DNA from: Petrimonas sp. IBARAKI
Lineage (GTDB): Bacteria; Bacteroidota; Bacteroidia; Bacteroidales; Dysgonomonadaceae
Reading direction: 5' to 3'
Length of the DNA stretch: 64,000 nucleotides
Assembly (NCBI GenBank): GCA_002356435.2
Contig: AP018040.2
Location: forward strand, 248,001 to 312,000
Positions within the stretch are counted from its first letter, which is position 1. Each line of letters begins with the position of its first letter. Positions 23,427-32,189 of this stretch are shown one piece after another. The notes under the pieces were generated by a model that was not told the DNA's origin, ran no database searches, and worked only from the letters and a program-made list of their open reading frames with translations. Position numbers and translations under genes: made by a program.

Positions 23427-24179
23427 ATGACTAATTTATTGAGAATAAAAAATCTACATGCAGTAGTAGAGAATAAAGAAATCCTGAAAGGTATTCATCT
23501 GGAAGTAAACGAAGGCGAGATTCATGCTATTATGGGCCCTAACGGGTCGGGAAAAAGTACGTTGGCTTCTGTACTTGCCGGAAATCCAAAATATGAAGTG
23601 ACACGCGGTAGCGTAATTTTCAAAGAAAAGGAACTGCTCGATATGGAGCCTGCCGACAGGGCCAAGGAGGGAATTTTCCTCAGCTTTCAGTACCCCATTG
23701 AAATTCCGGGTGTAAGCATGGTTAATTTTATGCGTGCTGCGTTAAATGAACAACGTAAATACAGGGGCGAAGAGCAAATATCGGCATCAAACTTCTTGAA
23801 ACTGATGCGAGACAAGCGCGAATTACTGGGTATCGACAGTCAACTGGTAAGCCGTTCGGTGAACGAGGGTTTCTCGGGAGGGGAGAAGAAGAGAAACGAG
23901 ATTTTTCAGATGGCCATGCTTGATCCTACGTTGGCGATACTTGACGAAACCGATTCGGGATTGGATATCGACGCGCTACGGATTGTTGCTGCCGGAGTAA
24001 ATGCGTTGCACAGTCCCCATAAGGCAGCTATCGTAATTACCCATTATCAGCGACTTCTCGATTATATTCAACCTGATGTGGTTCACGTTCTTTACGACGG
24101 AAAAATCATTAAAACCGGAGGGCCAGATCTGGCTCTCGAACTTGAAGAAAAAGGATATGACTGGCTTGTGAACCCCTAA
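23427..24179 (+). CDS. sufC: SufC, Fe-S cluster assembly ATPase
   Basis: This 250-residue ABC-type ATPase powers the SufBCD scaffold, on which iron-sulfur clusters are built. Walker A is GPNGSGKSTLASVL (about 37-50), signature FSGGEKKRNEIFQM (about 149-162), Walker B LAILDETDSGLD, and the switch His is in VITHYQRLLDYI. These exact forms (FSGGEKKR, DETDSGLD) separate SufC from transport ATPases. sufD starts 12 bases later. SufB, its other partner, is not encoded upstream as is usual; mlaF is there instead. Confidence 0.97.
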   Translation: MTNLLRIKNLHAVVENKEILKGIHLEVNEGEIHAIMGPNGSGKSTLASVLAGNPKYEVTRGSVIFKEKELLDMEPADRAKEGIFLSFQYPIEIPGVSMVNFMRAALNEQRKYRGEEQISASNFLKLMRDKRELLGIDSQLVSRSVNEGFSGGEKKRNEIFQMAMLDPTLAILDETDSGLDIDALRIVAAGVNALHSPHKAAIVITHYQRLLDYIQPDVVHVLYDGKIIKTGGPDLALELEEKGYDWLVNP

Positions 24180-24191
24180 CCTGTAACAAAA

Positions 24192-25532
24192 ATGATTGAA
24201 CAACAATATATCGATTTATTCAACGACTACAGAGACGAGATCGATGCGAATTCCGTTGCCGGACTCAATCGTCATCGCGACGCTGCTTTTGAAGCGTTCA
24301 ATAGATCGGGATTCCCCACTTCAAAATTAGAAGATTATAAACATACGGATGTGTCCCGCGTGTTCGACTGTGATTTAGGGTTGAACCTGCGAAACGTTCC
24401 TGTTCCTGTTGATCCGTACGAAGCATTCAAATGTGACGTGCCTAACCTCAACACCAATGTATATTTCCTGATAAACGACCGGTTTTACACCAACGGACAT
24501 CATCAGGGACCCCTGCCGAAAGGAGTTTTTGTGGGTAGTTTACAGCTGTTTTCAGAAACTCATCCCGATATTATTGAAAGGTATTACGCGAAAATAGGCG
24601 ATTATTCCGGCAATGGCGTAGTGGCTTACAACACTATGTTTGCCCAGGACGGTTTTGTGATTTATGTCCCCGAAAATGTGGTCATCGAAAAACCGCTTCA
24701 ATTGATCAATATCCTCCGGGGAGGGGTTGACCTGAACGTGAACCGCCGCATTCTTATTGTAGCTGAAAAAAATGCACAGGTTAAACTGCTTGTTTGCGAC
24801 CATACGGTCGATGATGTTCAGTTTATCGTGACACAGGTAGCGGAGATTGTCGCCGACAGAGATGCTCAAGTGGATTTTTACGAACTGGAAGAGAATTCGG
24901 TAAAGGTCAAATTATTGAACAATGTTTTCGCCGAGCAGGCCGAAAATTCAAACGTAACGGTCTCTACGATCACACTGCATAATGGGTTCACCCGGAATAA
25001 CTATCGCTTCCGCCTGCTGGGTGAATACGCTGAGGCCCATATCGGGGGGCTGGCCATTTGCGACAAGGAGCAGCATGTTGATAATTATGCATTTTTAGAG
25101 CACGCTACTCCCAACTGCCACAGTAACGAGTTGTTTAAATATGCACTTCAGGAAAGATCAACGGGGGTTTTCTGTGGAAGGATACTGGTGGATAAGGGTG
25201 CGCAAAAAACACTGGCCTATCAGAACAACAAGAACCTTGTCACCTCGGATGAAGCCAAGATGTTCTCGAAGCCGCAGCTTGAGATTTATGCCGATGATGT
25301 AAAATGCTCGCACGGGTTAACTACCGGACAGCTCGATCAGGATGCCCTGTTTTATCTGCAGGCGCGCGGAATTCCTGAAGAAGAAGCCCGCATGCTCCTG
25401 ATGGTGGCATTTACGCAAGATGTAGTAGACCTGGTCCGTATCGATTCGCTTCAGGACAGGCTTGTACAACTGATCAACAAGCGCTTCAGGGGCGAACTGA
25501 TGCGTTGCGGAAATTGCCACGTGTGTAAATGA
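24192..25532 (+). CDS. sufD: SufD, Fe-S cluster scaffold subunit
   Basis: This 446-residue protein is a beta-helix subunit of SufBC2D. The N-terminal third is helical, with SKLEDYKHTDVSR (where SufD proteins have WKYT); the centre is repetitive beta structure; and the end carries YADDVKCSHGLTTGQLDQDALFYL and RGIPEEEARMLL, diagnostic of SufB/SufD. It ends CGNCHVCK, a Cys-rich tail. It overlaps sufS by four bases (ATGA), so translation is coupled. It lacks the longer N-terminus of SufB, so it does not replace the missing sufB. Confidence 0.96.
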   Translation: MIEQQYIDLFNDYRDEIDANSVAGLNRHRDAAFEAFNRSGFPTSKLEDYKHTDVSRVFDCDLGLNLRNVPVPVDPYEAFKCDVPNLNTNVYFLINDRFYTNGHHQGPLPKGVFVGSLQLFSETHPDIIERYYAKIGDYSGNGVVAYNTMFAQDGFVIYVPENVVIEKPLQLINILRGGVDLNVNRRILIVAEKNAQVKLLVCDHTVDDVQFIVTQVAEIVADRDAQVDFYELEENSVKVKLLNNVFAEQAENSNVTVSTITLHNGFTRNNYRFRLLGEYAEAHIGGLAICDKEQHVDNYAFLEHATPNCHSNELFKYALQERSTGVFCGRILVDKGAQKTLAYQNNKNLVTSDEAKMFSKPQLEIYADDVKCSHGLTTGQLDQDALFYLQARGIPEEEARMLLMVAFTQDVVDLVRIDSLQDRLVQLINKRFRGELMRCGNCHVCK

Positions 25533-26743
25533 TTAATGTAAACGACATACGCGCTGACTTTCCCATTCTATCGCTTCAGGTACACGGTAAACCGCTTGTT
25601 TACCTGGACAATGGTGCGACAACACAAAAACCGCTTTGTGTGATAGATAAAATCCGGGAGATGTATTGTTCCGTGAATGCCAACGTGCACCGCGGTGTGC
25701 ATTTTTTGAGCCAGGCCGCCACCGACGAGCACGAAGCATCGAGAAAAACGGTACAGGAGTTTATCGGTGCCGCTTCTTCAAACGAGATTGTCTTTACACG
25801 TGGTACCACGGAAGCCATTAACCTGATCTCTTCTTCGTTCTGCCGTGAGTTCTGCAAACCCGGTGACGAGGTCATAATTTCCGCTATGGAACATCATTCC
25901 AACATTGTTCCTTGGCAGCTGCAGGAGGCAATCTCCGGAATTAAACTGCGGATATTGCCTATCTCGGATGAGGGAGAAATTCTTTTGGAAGAGCTGGAAA
26001 AATTAATCTCTTCCCGCACAAAGCTGATTGCCGTCACTCATGTCTCCAACGTTCTCGGTACGATCACTCCGATAGAGAAAATTATTGAAACGGCACACCG
26101 GTACGATATCCCTGTTTTGGTTGATGCCGCGCAATCGGTTCAACACATACCGGTTGATGTTCAACGGATGGATTGCGATTTTCTCGTGTTTTCGTCACAC
26201 AAAATCTATGGACCAACCGGTATGGGAGTGCTGTACGGGAAAGAAAAGTGGCTCGATAAACTTCCTCCCTACCAGGGCGGCGGTGAGATGATTGCGACAG
26301 TATCGTTCGAAAAAACCACTTTCGCCGGGTTGCCGTTCAAGTTCGAAGCAGGCACCCCCGACTATGTGGGGTCCACAGCGCTGGCCACAGCACTGAAATA
26401 TATATCACGTATCGGCATAGAAAATATTGCGAAGCATGAACAGGGAGTGCTTGCGTATGCCACAGAGCAGTTGTTGTCTATCGATAAACTCAAAATATAC
26501 GGAACCTCAAAAAACAAATGCAGTGTAATCTCTTTCCTTGTGGACGGAGTTCATCATTACGATATGGGTGTATTGCTTGACACGATGGGGATTGCTGTCC
26601 GTACTGGCCACCATTGCGCTGAGCCGCTGATGCGCCGGTTGGGTGTAGAGGGAACTGTCCGGGCATCGTTTGCGGTGTACAACACCAGGGAAGAGGTGGA
26701 TGTCCTGGTGAACGGAATCCGACGGATAGTTAAGATGTTTTGA
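25529..26743 (+). CDS. sufS: SufS cysteine desulfurase
   Basis: This 404-residue PLP enzyme takes sulfur from L-cysteine to supply Fe-S assembly. Motifs: VYLDNGATTQKP at the N-terminus, TRGTTEAINL, SAMEHHSNIVPWQ, VDAAQSVQH, the PLP-lysine motif FSSHKIYGPTGMG (about 220-232), and the active-site Cys in RTGHHCAEPLM (about 356-366). RxGHHCA is the group II (SufS/CsdA) form, which needs a SufE or SufU partner; none is encoded here. The sigma gene of PUL 2 follows after only 22 bases. Confidence 0.97.
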   Translation: MINVNDIRADFPILSLQVHGKPLVYLDNGATTQKPLCVIDKIREMYCSVNANVHRGVHFLSQAATDEHEASRKTVQEFIGAASSNEIVFTRGTTEAINLISSSFCREFCKPGDEVIISAMEHHSNIVPWQLQEAISGIKLRILPISDEGEILLEELEKLISSRTKLIAVTHVSNVLGTITPIEKIIETAHRYDIPVLVDAAQSVQHIPVDVQRMDCDFLVFSSHKIYGPTGMGVLYGKEKWLDKLPPYQGGGEMIATVSFEKTTFAGLPFKFEAGTPDYVGSTALATALKYISRIGIENIAKHEQGVLAYATEQLLSIDKLKIYGTSKNKCSVISFLVDGVHHYDMGVLLDTMGIAVRTGHHCAEPLMRRLGVEGTVRASFAVYNTREEVDVLVNGIRRIVKMF

Positions 26744-26765
26744 CCGTTTGGGAGAATGTTGCGAT

Positions 26766-27341
26766 ATGGAAAAAAACTTTCCCGATTACGTTAGAAACGA
26801 AGACCATGCGTTGTTTCTCTTGATTAAAAAGAGAGACAAAGACGCTTTTGCGGCGGTGTATCAGAAATACCACCGGTATCTGTATTCATTGGCTGTCAAG
26901 TACTTGAAAGATGCACAATTGGCAGAAGATGCCGTTCAGCACGTTTTCGTGAAATTATGGGAAACAACCAAAAATATCGAGATAGAGATAAACCTTAAGA
27001 ATTACCTCTATACGATGACAAAAAATTACATATTAAATACGATACGCGATCATAAAGAAGAGATATCCCTCAGTTATGCCAATGCGCAGATAGATATTCC
27101 GGGACAGGACGATATAATTAAGGCATTGGAAGATAAACAGATGAGGAGTATTCTCTACCAGGGAGTTGAATCGCTTCCTCCCCAAAAAAAAGAGGTTTGC
27201 CTGAGAAAGCTCGAAACAACGGATAGTAATCAGCAAATTGCGGACAAGATGGGGATTTCAGTTCATACAGTTAAATCACACTATCAGGAGTCAGTAAAAA
27301 TATTAAGGTCATATTTTCAGCAGATCAAGATGATGACATGA
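26766..27341 (+). CDS. ECF RNA polymerase sigma factor (PUL 2 regulator)
   Basis: This 191-residue ECF sigma-70 factor has region 2 around DAQLAEDAVQHVFVKLWE and region 4 around SLPPQKKEVCLRKLETTDSNQ followed by GISVHTVKSHYQESV. The ATG at 26766 is chosen, with GGGAGAA upstream; the frame continues to a TTG at 26748, which is less likely. It should direct transcription of the PUL 2 susCD operon and be restrained by the FecR protein encoded next. It lies 22 bases after sufS and I see no separate promoter, so basal expression may come from the suf operon. Confidence 0.94.
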   Translation: MEKNFPDYVRNEDHALFLLIKKRDKDAFAAVYQKYHRYLYSLAVKYLKDAQLAEDAVQHVFVKLWETTKNIEIEINLKNYLYTMTKNYILNTIRDHKEEISLSYANAQIDIPGQDDIIKALEDKQMRSILYQGVESLPPQKKEVCLRKLETTDSNQQIADKMGISVHTVKSHYQESVKILRSYFQQIKMMT

Positions 27342-27401
27342 TAAAAACAAGATTCAACTCATATCTTTTGCCCGGAAATGTGTCAAATAAGGTAAGCGTT
27401 A

Positions 27402-28391
27402 ATGTCGGTGATGTCAACAAACAGTAAAATAATAAACAGAGTCATTAGTGAAACTGCGTCTAAAGAGGAGGCAAAGGAAGTGGCTGGGTGGTTTTCATCT
27501 ACTATTGAAGGTCAACAATGTCTGTCTGATATGCTTGATAGAGATGCATATTTGATGGATGCTGATGCCGATAGCGGAAAGTCTTTTACTCCACTTCAGT
27601 CGGATCTGCTTTTCAGAAGAATCGATAAAGATATCCGTATTAAACGTCTAAGAACAGTTACTCGTAATGTCGCTGCGGTTCTTGTTCCGATTCTGTTTTT
27701 ACTGGGCTTGGGCTATTTTATCCATTCACAAACCTCCTTTTTTCAGGGCACAACCTATGCCGAACTCTATATCCCGAAAGGAGAAGATGCCCGAATATTT
27801 TTTCAGGACGGAACAGAGGTTTTTCTTAATGCTGATACGAAGATTCGGTACCCGGAACACTTTGGATTCAGGCACAGGGAGGTATATCTGGACGGTGAGG
27901 CATATTTTAATGTTGCGCCCGATAGAAAACGCCCTTTTGTAGTGCACGCCCAGAATACGTCGGTTGAGGTATTGGGAACCGCTTTTAATGTGAATGCATA
28001 TAGCGAAAGTGAAACTATTCAGGTCGTACTGGATGAGGGAAAAACATCCTTTCAGGTACAGCAAAGTAAATATCCCATGTCTCCGGGGCAACAGATTGAA
28101 TACAATAAAACCACGGGAAAAACATCGCTTTATAATCTTTCCAAGCCTTCCAATGTTTCGCTATGGAGGAAAAATGTGCTTTACTTCTACGACACCCCAC
28201 TTGCTGAGGTTATAAAAACCGTAGAGAGAAAATACAACGTGCATTTTCATGTACAATCGCCCGAAGCGCTTAATTTCAGTTATACACTTACCACCAAACA
28301 ACTCCATTTGGAAGATCTGTTGAACGAGTTGCAGAAAATTGCCCCGGTGAAGTTCCAATATAAAGGTGACAATGTGTTTGTATCGATTTGA
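27402..28391 (+). CDS. FecR-family anti-sigma factor (PUL 2)
   Basis: This 329-residue inner-membrane protein has a cytoplasmic N-terminal domain, a membrane helix at about 88-106 (VAAVLVPILFLLGLGYFI), then a periplasmic FecR domain with PKGEDARIFFQDGTEVFLNA and LDGEAYFNVAPDRKRPFVV, and a C-terminal DUF4974 region ending ELQKIAPVKFQYKGDNVFVSI. It links the STN domain of the next SusC to the sigma factor. ATGs at 27402 and 27411 are both usable. The order sigma-fecR-susC matches PUL 1. Confidence 0.94.
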   Translation: MSVMSTNSKIINRVISETASKEEAKEVAGWFSSTIEGQQCLSDMLDRDAYLMDADADSGKSFTPLQSDLLFRRIDKDIRIKRLRTVTRNVAAVLVPILFLLGLGYFIHSQTSFFQGTTYAELYIPKGEDARIFFQDGTEVFLNADTKIRYPEHFGFRHREVYLDGEAYFNVAPDRKRPFVVHAQNTSVEVLGTAFNVNAYSESETIQVVLDEGKTSFQVQQSKYPMSPGQQIEYNKTTGKTSLYNLSKPSNVSLWRKNVLYFYDTPLAEVIKTVERKYNVHFHVQSPEALNFSYTLTTKQLHLEDLLNELQKIAPVKFQYKGDNVFVSI

Positions 28392-28694
28392 TCACAATAT
28401 CCCCCTTACTCTCCCTTTTTGTTTTGTATGCTGTTAAATAATTTGCAAATTGCAGAGAAAAGATACTCGCTTACGTTAAGTAAATGAGTGTTTTAGAAGG
28501 CAAGGTGTAGGTTGTTTTTCATTTTACCCCATTTATTTTGTTAATTTTTAATCTTTCCTCATACTTTTTTCGCCATGCCGTGTCAACCTTATGAAGAATC
28601 CATAACAGATTCTCTTTTTGTTAATTTGATATCTGTACAAAAACAGATGGGAGAATTTTAATTTTTTAATTTTTAATATGTAATACGAACAACC
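28392..28694 (+). promoter_or_regulatory. 303-base intergenic region ahead of the PUL 2 susC, with four dyads
   Basis: No gene is seen. It holds a 12-base palindrome AATTTGCAAATT (28440-28451), an imperfect 10-bp hairpin (28465-28489), a 6-bp hairpin AGAATC/GATTCT followed by CTTTTTG (28595-28620), and a 6-bp hairpin ATCTGT/ACAGAT (28631-28648). The ECF-dependent promoter of the susCD operon should lie here; the third hairpin may end the sigma-fecR transcript. Confidence 0.4.
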
Positions 28695-31600
28695 ATGGGA
28701 AAAATTCCAATGAAAAGGCGCCTGATGATGCTGCTTTCCTTCTTCGTGCTGGGTACAGCGATGCTGTTCGCACAGAAAGTGAACCTCAACTACAACAAGG
28801 CAACCCTGAGAACAGTGCTGGAAAGCATTACCGAACAGATCGGCCATACCCTGGCATTCAGCAAGGAGGCCGTGGATTTAAGCGATGAAGTGACCATTCG
28901 GATTACGGATGGAGAAGCCGCGCAAGTACTTAACCAATTACTGACTCCCCGTCAGATTGGGTATGAGATCAGGGACAACAAGATTTATATTTTTGACCAA
29001 CCGGTTCCTGTGAATGCCGTAACAAGGCAAACACCCCCGCAGGAGGTGAGGTTAACCGGAACGGTGACTGATGTGAATGGGGAACCAATTATCGGGGCCA
29101 ACATTGTGGTACCGGGGACTACCATAGGGACAGTCACAAATGTGGATGGGACTTACAGCATGACACTTCCGCGGGGATCCGTGCTGCGCTTTTCCTATAT
29201 CGGTTACACCGGACAGGAATTCACCATCGCCAATCAGACCGTGCTCAATGTGCAACTGCAGGAAGATACAGAGGTGCTGGATGAATTGGTGGTCGTTGGT
29301 TACGGGGTACAGCGCAAGAGTGTGGTTACTGCGGCAATCAGCAAGGTATCGGCAGAGGAACTGAACGTGACAAGGCCTGCCCGCGTGGAAGACGCACTGA
29401 AGGGCAAGGTGTCGGGTGTACAGATCACCCAGAGCTCCGGCCAGCCGGGGTCGGACTCCAAGGTACGGATCCGCGGTATCGGAACCATTAACAACAGCGA
29501 ACCGCTTTATATCGTGGACGGTATGGAAGTGGGTGGAGGCATCAACTACCTGAACCCCGTCGATATCGCCTCGGTGGAAATCCTTAAGGATGCAGCTTCG
29601 GCAGCCATCTACGGGTCAAGGGCCGCCAACGGTGTGATCCTGGTAACTACCAAAAAAGGGGATAAGGGTAAGGCAACGGTCAACTACGATGTGAGTTACG
29701 GATGGCAGAATCCCTGGAAGAAAAAGGAAATTCTGGACGCCCGGGAATACATGGTTATCATGAACGAGGCCCAAATCAACGATGGCAACCTGCCTCGTTA
29801 CAACAACGAGCAAGTGATGGGTGCCGGAAAAGGAACCGACTGGCAGGATGAAACCTTTTACTACAATGCTCCCGTACAGAACCATCAGGTGAGTGTCTCC
29901 GGGGGAACGGACAAAGGAAATTACTTCCTCTCGTTCGGCTATTTCGATCAGGCAGGTATCGTGGGCGGAAATTACGACAAATCAAATTTTGAGCGTTACA
30001 GTTTGCGTTCCAACTCGATCTACAATATTTTCGAAACGAAGGAGCGCAGTTTTCTAAACAACGTACAACTGGGTGTAAATGTGGGTTATTCCCGCAATAA
30101 ATCCACCGGCATCGAGACCAACTCCGAGTACGGTTCCATTCTGGGAAGTGCCCTGACTTTCTCACCGCTGGTGCCGGTATATGCTGATGAAGAGACGGGC
30201 AAGGCCATTCTGGCTCAGTATCCGCACGCGGTGAAAAATGGCGACCGCGTGTTCTCCATTCCACCTGCCGGATTCCAGGAGATCGCCAATCCTGTGGGGA
30301 TGCTCAATCAACCCTCGGCTGGACTGAACAACGCCGATAAATTTGTCGGCTCATTTTGGGGCGAGTTGACCATACTGCCGGAATTGAAGTTCAGAAGCAG
30401 TTACGGTGTAGACCTGGCATTCTGGGGATATGATTCATATACATTCCCTTACTTCCTGGCGACACAGGGTAAGGACGTGCAGTTCAGTACGGTCCAAAGC
30501 GAGATGAACCGCGGCTACACCTGGCAGCTTGAAAATTACTTCTCCTACAACAAATCGTTTGAGGAAATACACAACCTCTCTTTTGTGCTCGGACAATCCG
30601 CATCAAAATATACCTACCGAAACCTGGGCGGCAACGACCGCGACCTGCTGGAGAACGACCCGCTGAAGGCAAACATAAATTATGCTATCGCCGATAGAAA
30701 GGAAGAACGTGCCTGGGGCGGTACCGGAGGATATAACTTCACGGCCCGCGCTTCTTACTTCGGCAGGATCGATTACAACTATGACGAGAAGTACATGCTG
30801 CAAGCCACGGTTCGCCGCGATGGATCTTCCAATTTCGGCCCCGGCCACAAATGGGGTGTCTTCCCCTCCTTCTCTGCTGGATGGAACGTGACAAACGAAG
30901 CATTTATGGAGGGACGGCCGCAATGGTTTGACTACATGAAACTGCGTGCCAGCTGGGGAAAGAACGGTAACGACCGTATCGACCAGTTCCTTTATACTTC
31001 GTTGATGGACGGAGGACAAAACTATTACTTTGGAGGCGGGTACGATGTGAACCAGGGAGATCCGGCCAAGGTGGGTGAGATTACCGGGCAGATGCAATAC
31101 GGAAGTGCTCCGGGTTACATTCCTAATCCTAATGTGAAATGGGAAGAGTCGTCACAGACCAACCTCGGGATTGATACCCGTTTTCTGCAAAGCCGGATGA
31201 CCTTCTCTTTCGACTACTTTAAGAAAAAAACCATCGATATGCTGATGAAGCAGCCTATACCTTCCTATGTGGGTATTGGCGCCCCTATTGCCAACGTGGG
31301 CGATATGGAAAACTGGGGGTTGGAATTTGAACTGGGCTGGAAGCAGTCGGTAGGGGAATTTAACTATGCCGTATCGGCCAACGCCTCTTACCTGAAGAAC
31401 AAACTTATCAACCTGGGGAACGAAACCGGAGAACAGATCTACGAGAATGCAGGTGCCTCTGGCGTAGGAAGCTATGTAAAAGGTATGAACGGGGATGTAT
31501 TTCCCTATTTTTACGGTTATAAAACCGATGGACTCTTCCAGAACCAGACGGAAGTGGATGCTTACGTGAATGCCGATGGAGAAAAATACCAGAGTGCAGC

Positions 31601-32171
31601 CCTGCCGGGTGACGTACGCTTTGTGGACCTGAACGGTGACGGTGTGATTAGCGATGCCGACAAAACTAAGATAGGAAAGGGGATGCCAGACTGGACTTAC
31701 GGGCTTACACTCTCTGCCGACTGGAAAGGAGTCGACCTGAACCTCTTCTTTCAGGGTACCATCGGGAATGATGTGTTCGATTTTTCACAACGTGGCGATA
31801 TACCTGCCATGAACCGTCCCGCCTGGATCCTCGATCGCTGGCATGGGGAAGGCACATCGAGCCACATCCCACGCATGACCTCGGCCAACCCTAACGGGAA
31901 CTGGAGATCCTCCGACCTCTACATCAAGGACGGATCCTATATGCGCCTGAAATCGGCCCAGCTGGGATACACCTTACCGGTGGATCTGACCGGAAAAATA
32001 GCGGTGCAGCGCCTGAGGATCTATGTCTCGGCCGATAACCTGCTTACATTTACCTCCTACGACGGGTTTGATCCTGAGATCGCCTCCGGAGGGTATACCA
32101 CCATTGGGATCGACCGGGGTATCTATCCACAGTCAAGAACCATTTCAGTGGGTGCCAACATCACATTCTAA
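28695..32171 (+). CDS. SusC-family TonB-dependent transporter with STN domain (PUL 2)
   Basis: This outer-membrane transporter has 1158 residues. A signal peptide (to about residue 27, ending MLFAQ) is followed by an STN domain (about 29-103), a carboxypeptidase-like domain starting GTVTDVNGEPIIGANIVV (about 118-190), the TonB-box region DELVVVGYGVQRKS, plug and barrel, and a C-terminus ending ISVGANITF. It imports the oligosaccharide captured by the next gene's SusD. The STN domain supports control by the FecR/ECF pair just upstream. Sampled lines are clearly richer in G+C than the PUL 1 SusC. The associated GH16 and GH3 enzymes predict a beta-glucan oligosaccharide as cargo. Confidence 0.96.
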   Translation: MGKIPMKRRLMMLLSFFVLGTAMLFAQKVNLNYNKATLRTVLESITEQIGHTLAFSKEAVDLSDEVTIRITDGEAAQVLNQLLTPRQIGYEIRDNKIYIFDQPVPVNAVTRQTPPQEVRLTGTVTDVNGEPIIGANIVVPGTTIGTVTNVDGTYSMTLPRGSVLRFSYIGYTGQEFTIANQTVLNVQLQEDTEVLDELVVVGYGVQRKSVVTAAISKVSAEELNVTRPARVEDALKGKVSGVQITQSSGQPGSDSKVRIRGIGTINNSEPLYIVDGMEVGGGINYLNPVDIASVEILKDAASAAIYGSRAANGVILVTTKKGDKGKATVNYDVSYGWQNPWKKKEILDAREYMVIMNEAQINDGNLPRYNNEQVMGAGKGTDWQDETFYYNAPVQNHQVSVSGGTDKGNYFLSFGYFDQAGIVGGNYDKSNFERYSLRSNSIYNIFETKERSFLNNVQLGVNVGYSRNKSTGIETNSEYGSILGSALTFSPLVPVYADEETGKAILAQYPHAVKNGDRVFSIPPAGFQEIANPVGMLNQPSAGLNNADKFVGSFWGELTILPELKFRSSYGVDLAFWGYDSYTFPYFLATQGKDVQFSTVQSEMNRGYTWQLENYFSYNKSFEEIHNLSFVLGQSASKYTYRNLGGNDRDLLENDPLKANINYAIADRKEERAWGGTGGYNFTARASYFGRIDYNYDEKYMLQATVRRDGSSNFGPGHKWGVFPSFSAGWNVTNEAFMEGRPQWFDYMKLRASWGKNGNDRIDQFLYTSLMDGGQNYYFGGGYDVNQGDPAKVGEITGQMQYGSAPGYIPNPNVKWEESSQTNLGIDTRFLQSRMTFSFDYFKKKTIDMLMKQPIPSYVGIGAPIANVGDMENWGLEFELGWKQSVGEFNYAVSANASYLKNKLINLGNETGEQIYENAGASGVGSYVKGMNGDVFPYFYGYKTDGLFQNQTEVDAYVNADGEKYQSAALPGDVRFVDLNGDGVISDADKTKIGKGMPDWTYGLTLSADWKGVDLNLFFQGTIGNDVFDFSQRGDIPAMNRPAWILDRWHGEGTSSHIPRMTSANPNGNWRSSDLYIKDGSYMRLKSAQLGYTLPVDLTGKIAVQRLRIYVSADNLLTFTSYDGFDPEIASGGYTTIGIDRGIYPQSRTISVGANITF

Positions 32172-32189
32172 TCTTAACATTGTACAGAA

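Noticed and set aside
29776-30264. Long antisense open frame inside the PUL 2 susC gene (and many like it in other genes).
   Set aside because: It lacks any recognisable domain, has a composition expected from the opposite strand of a GC-richer coding region, and susC is certain.
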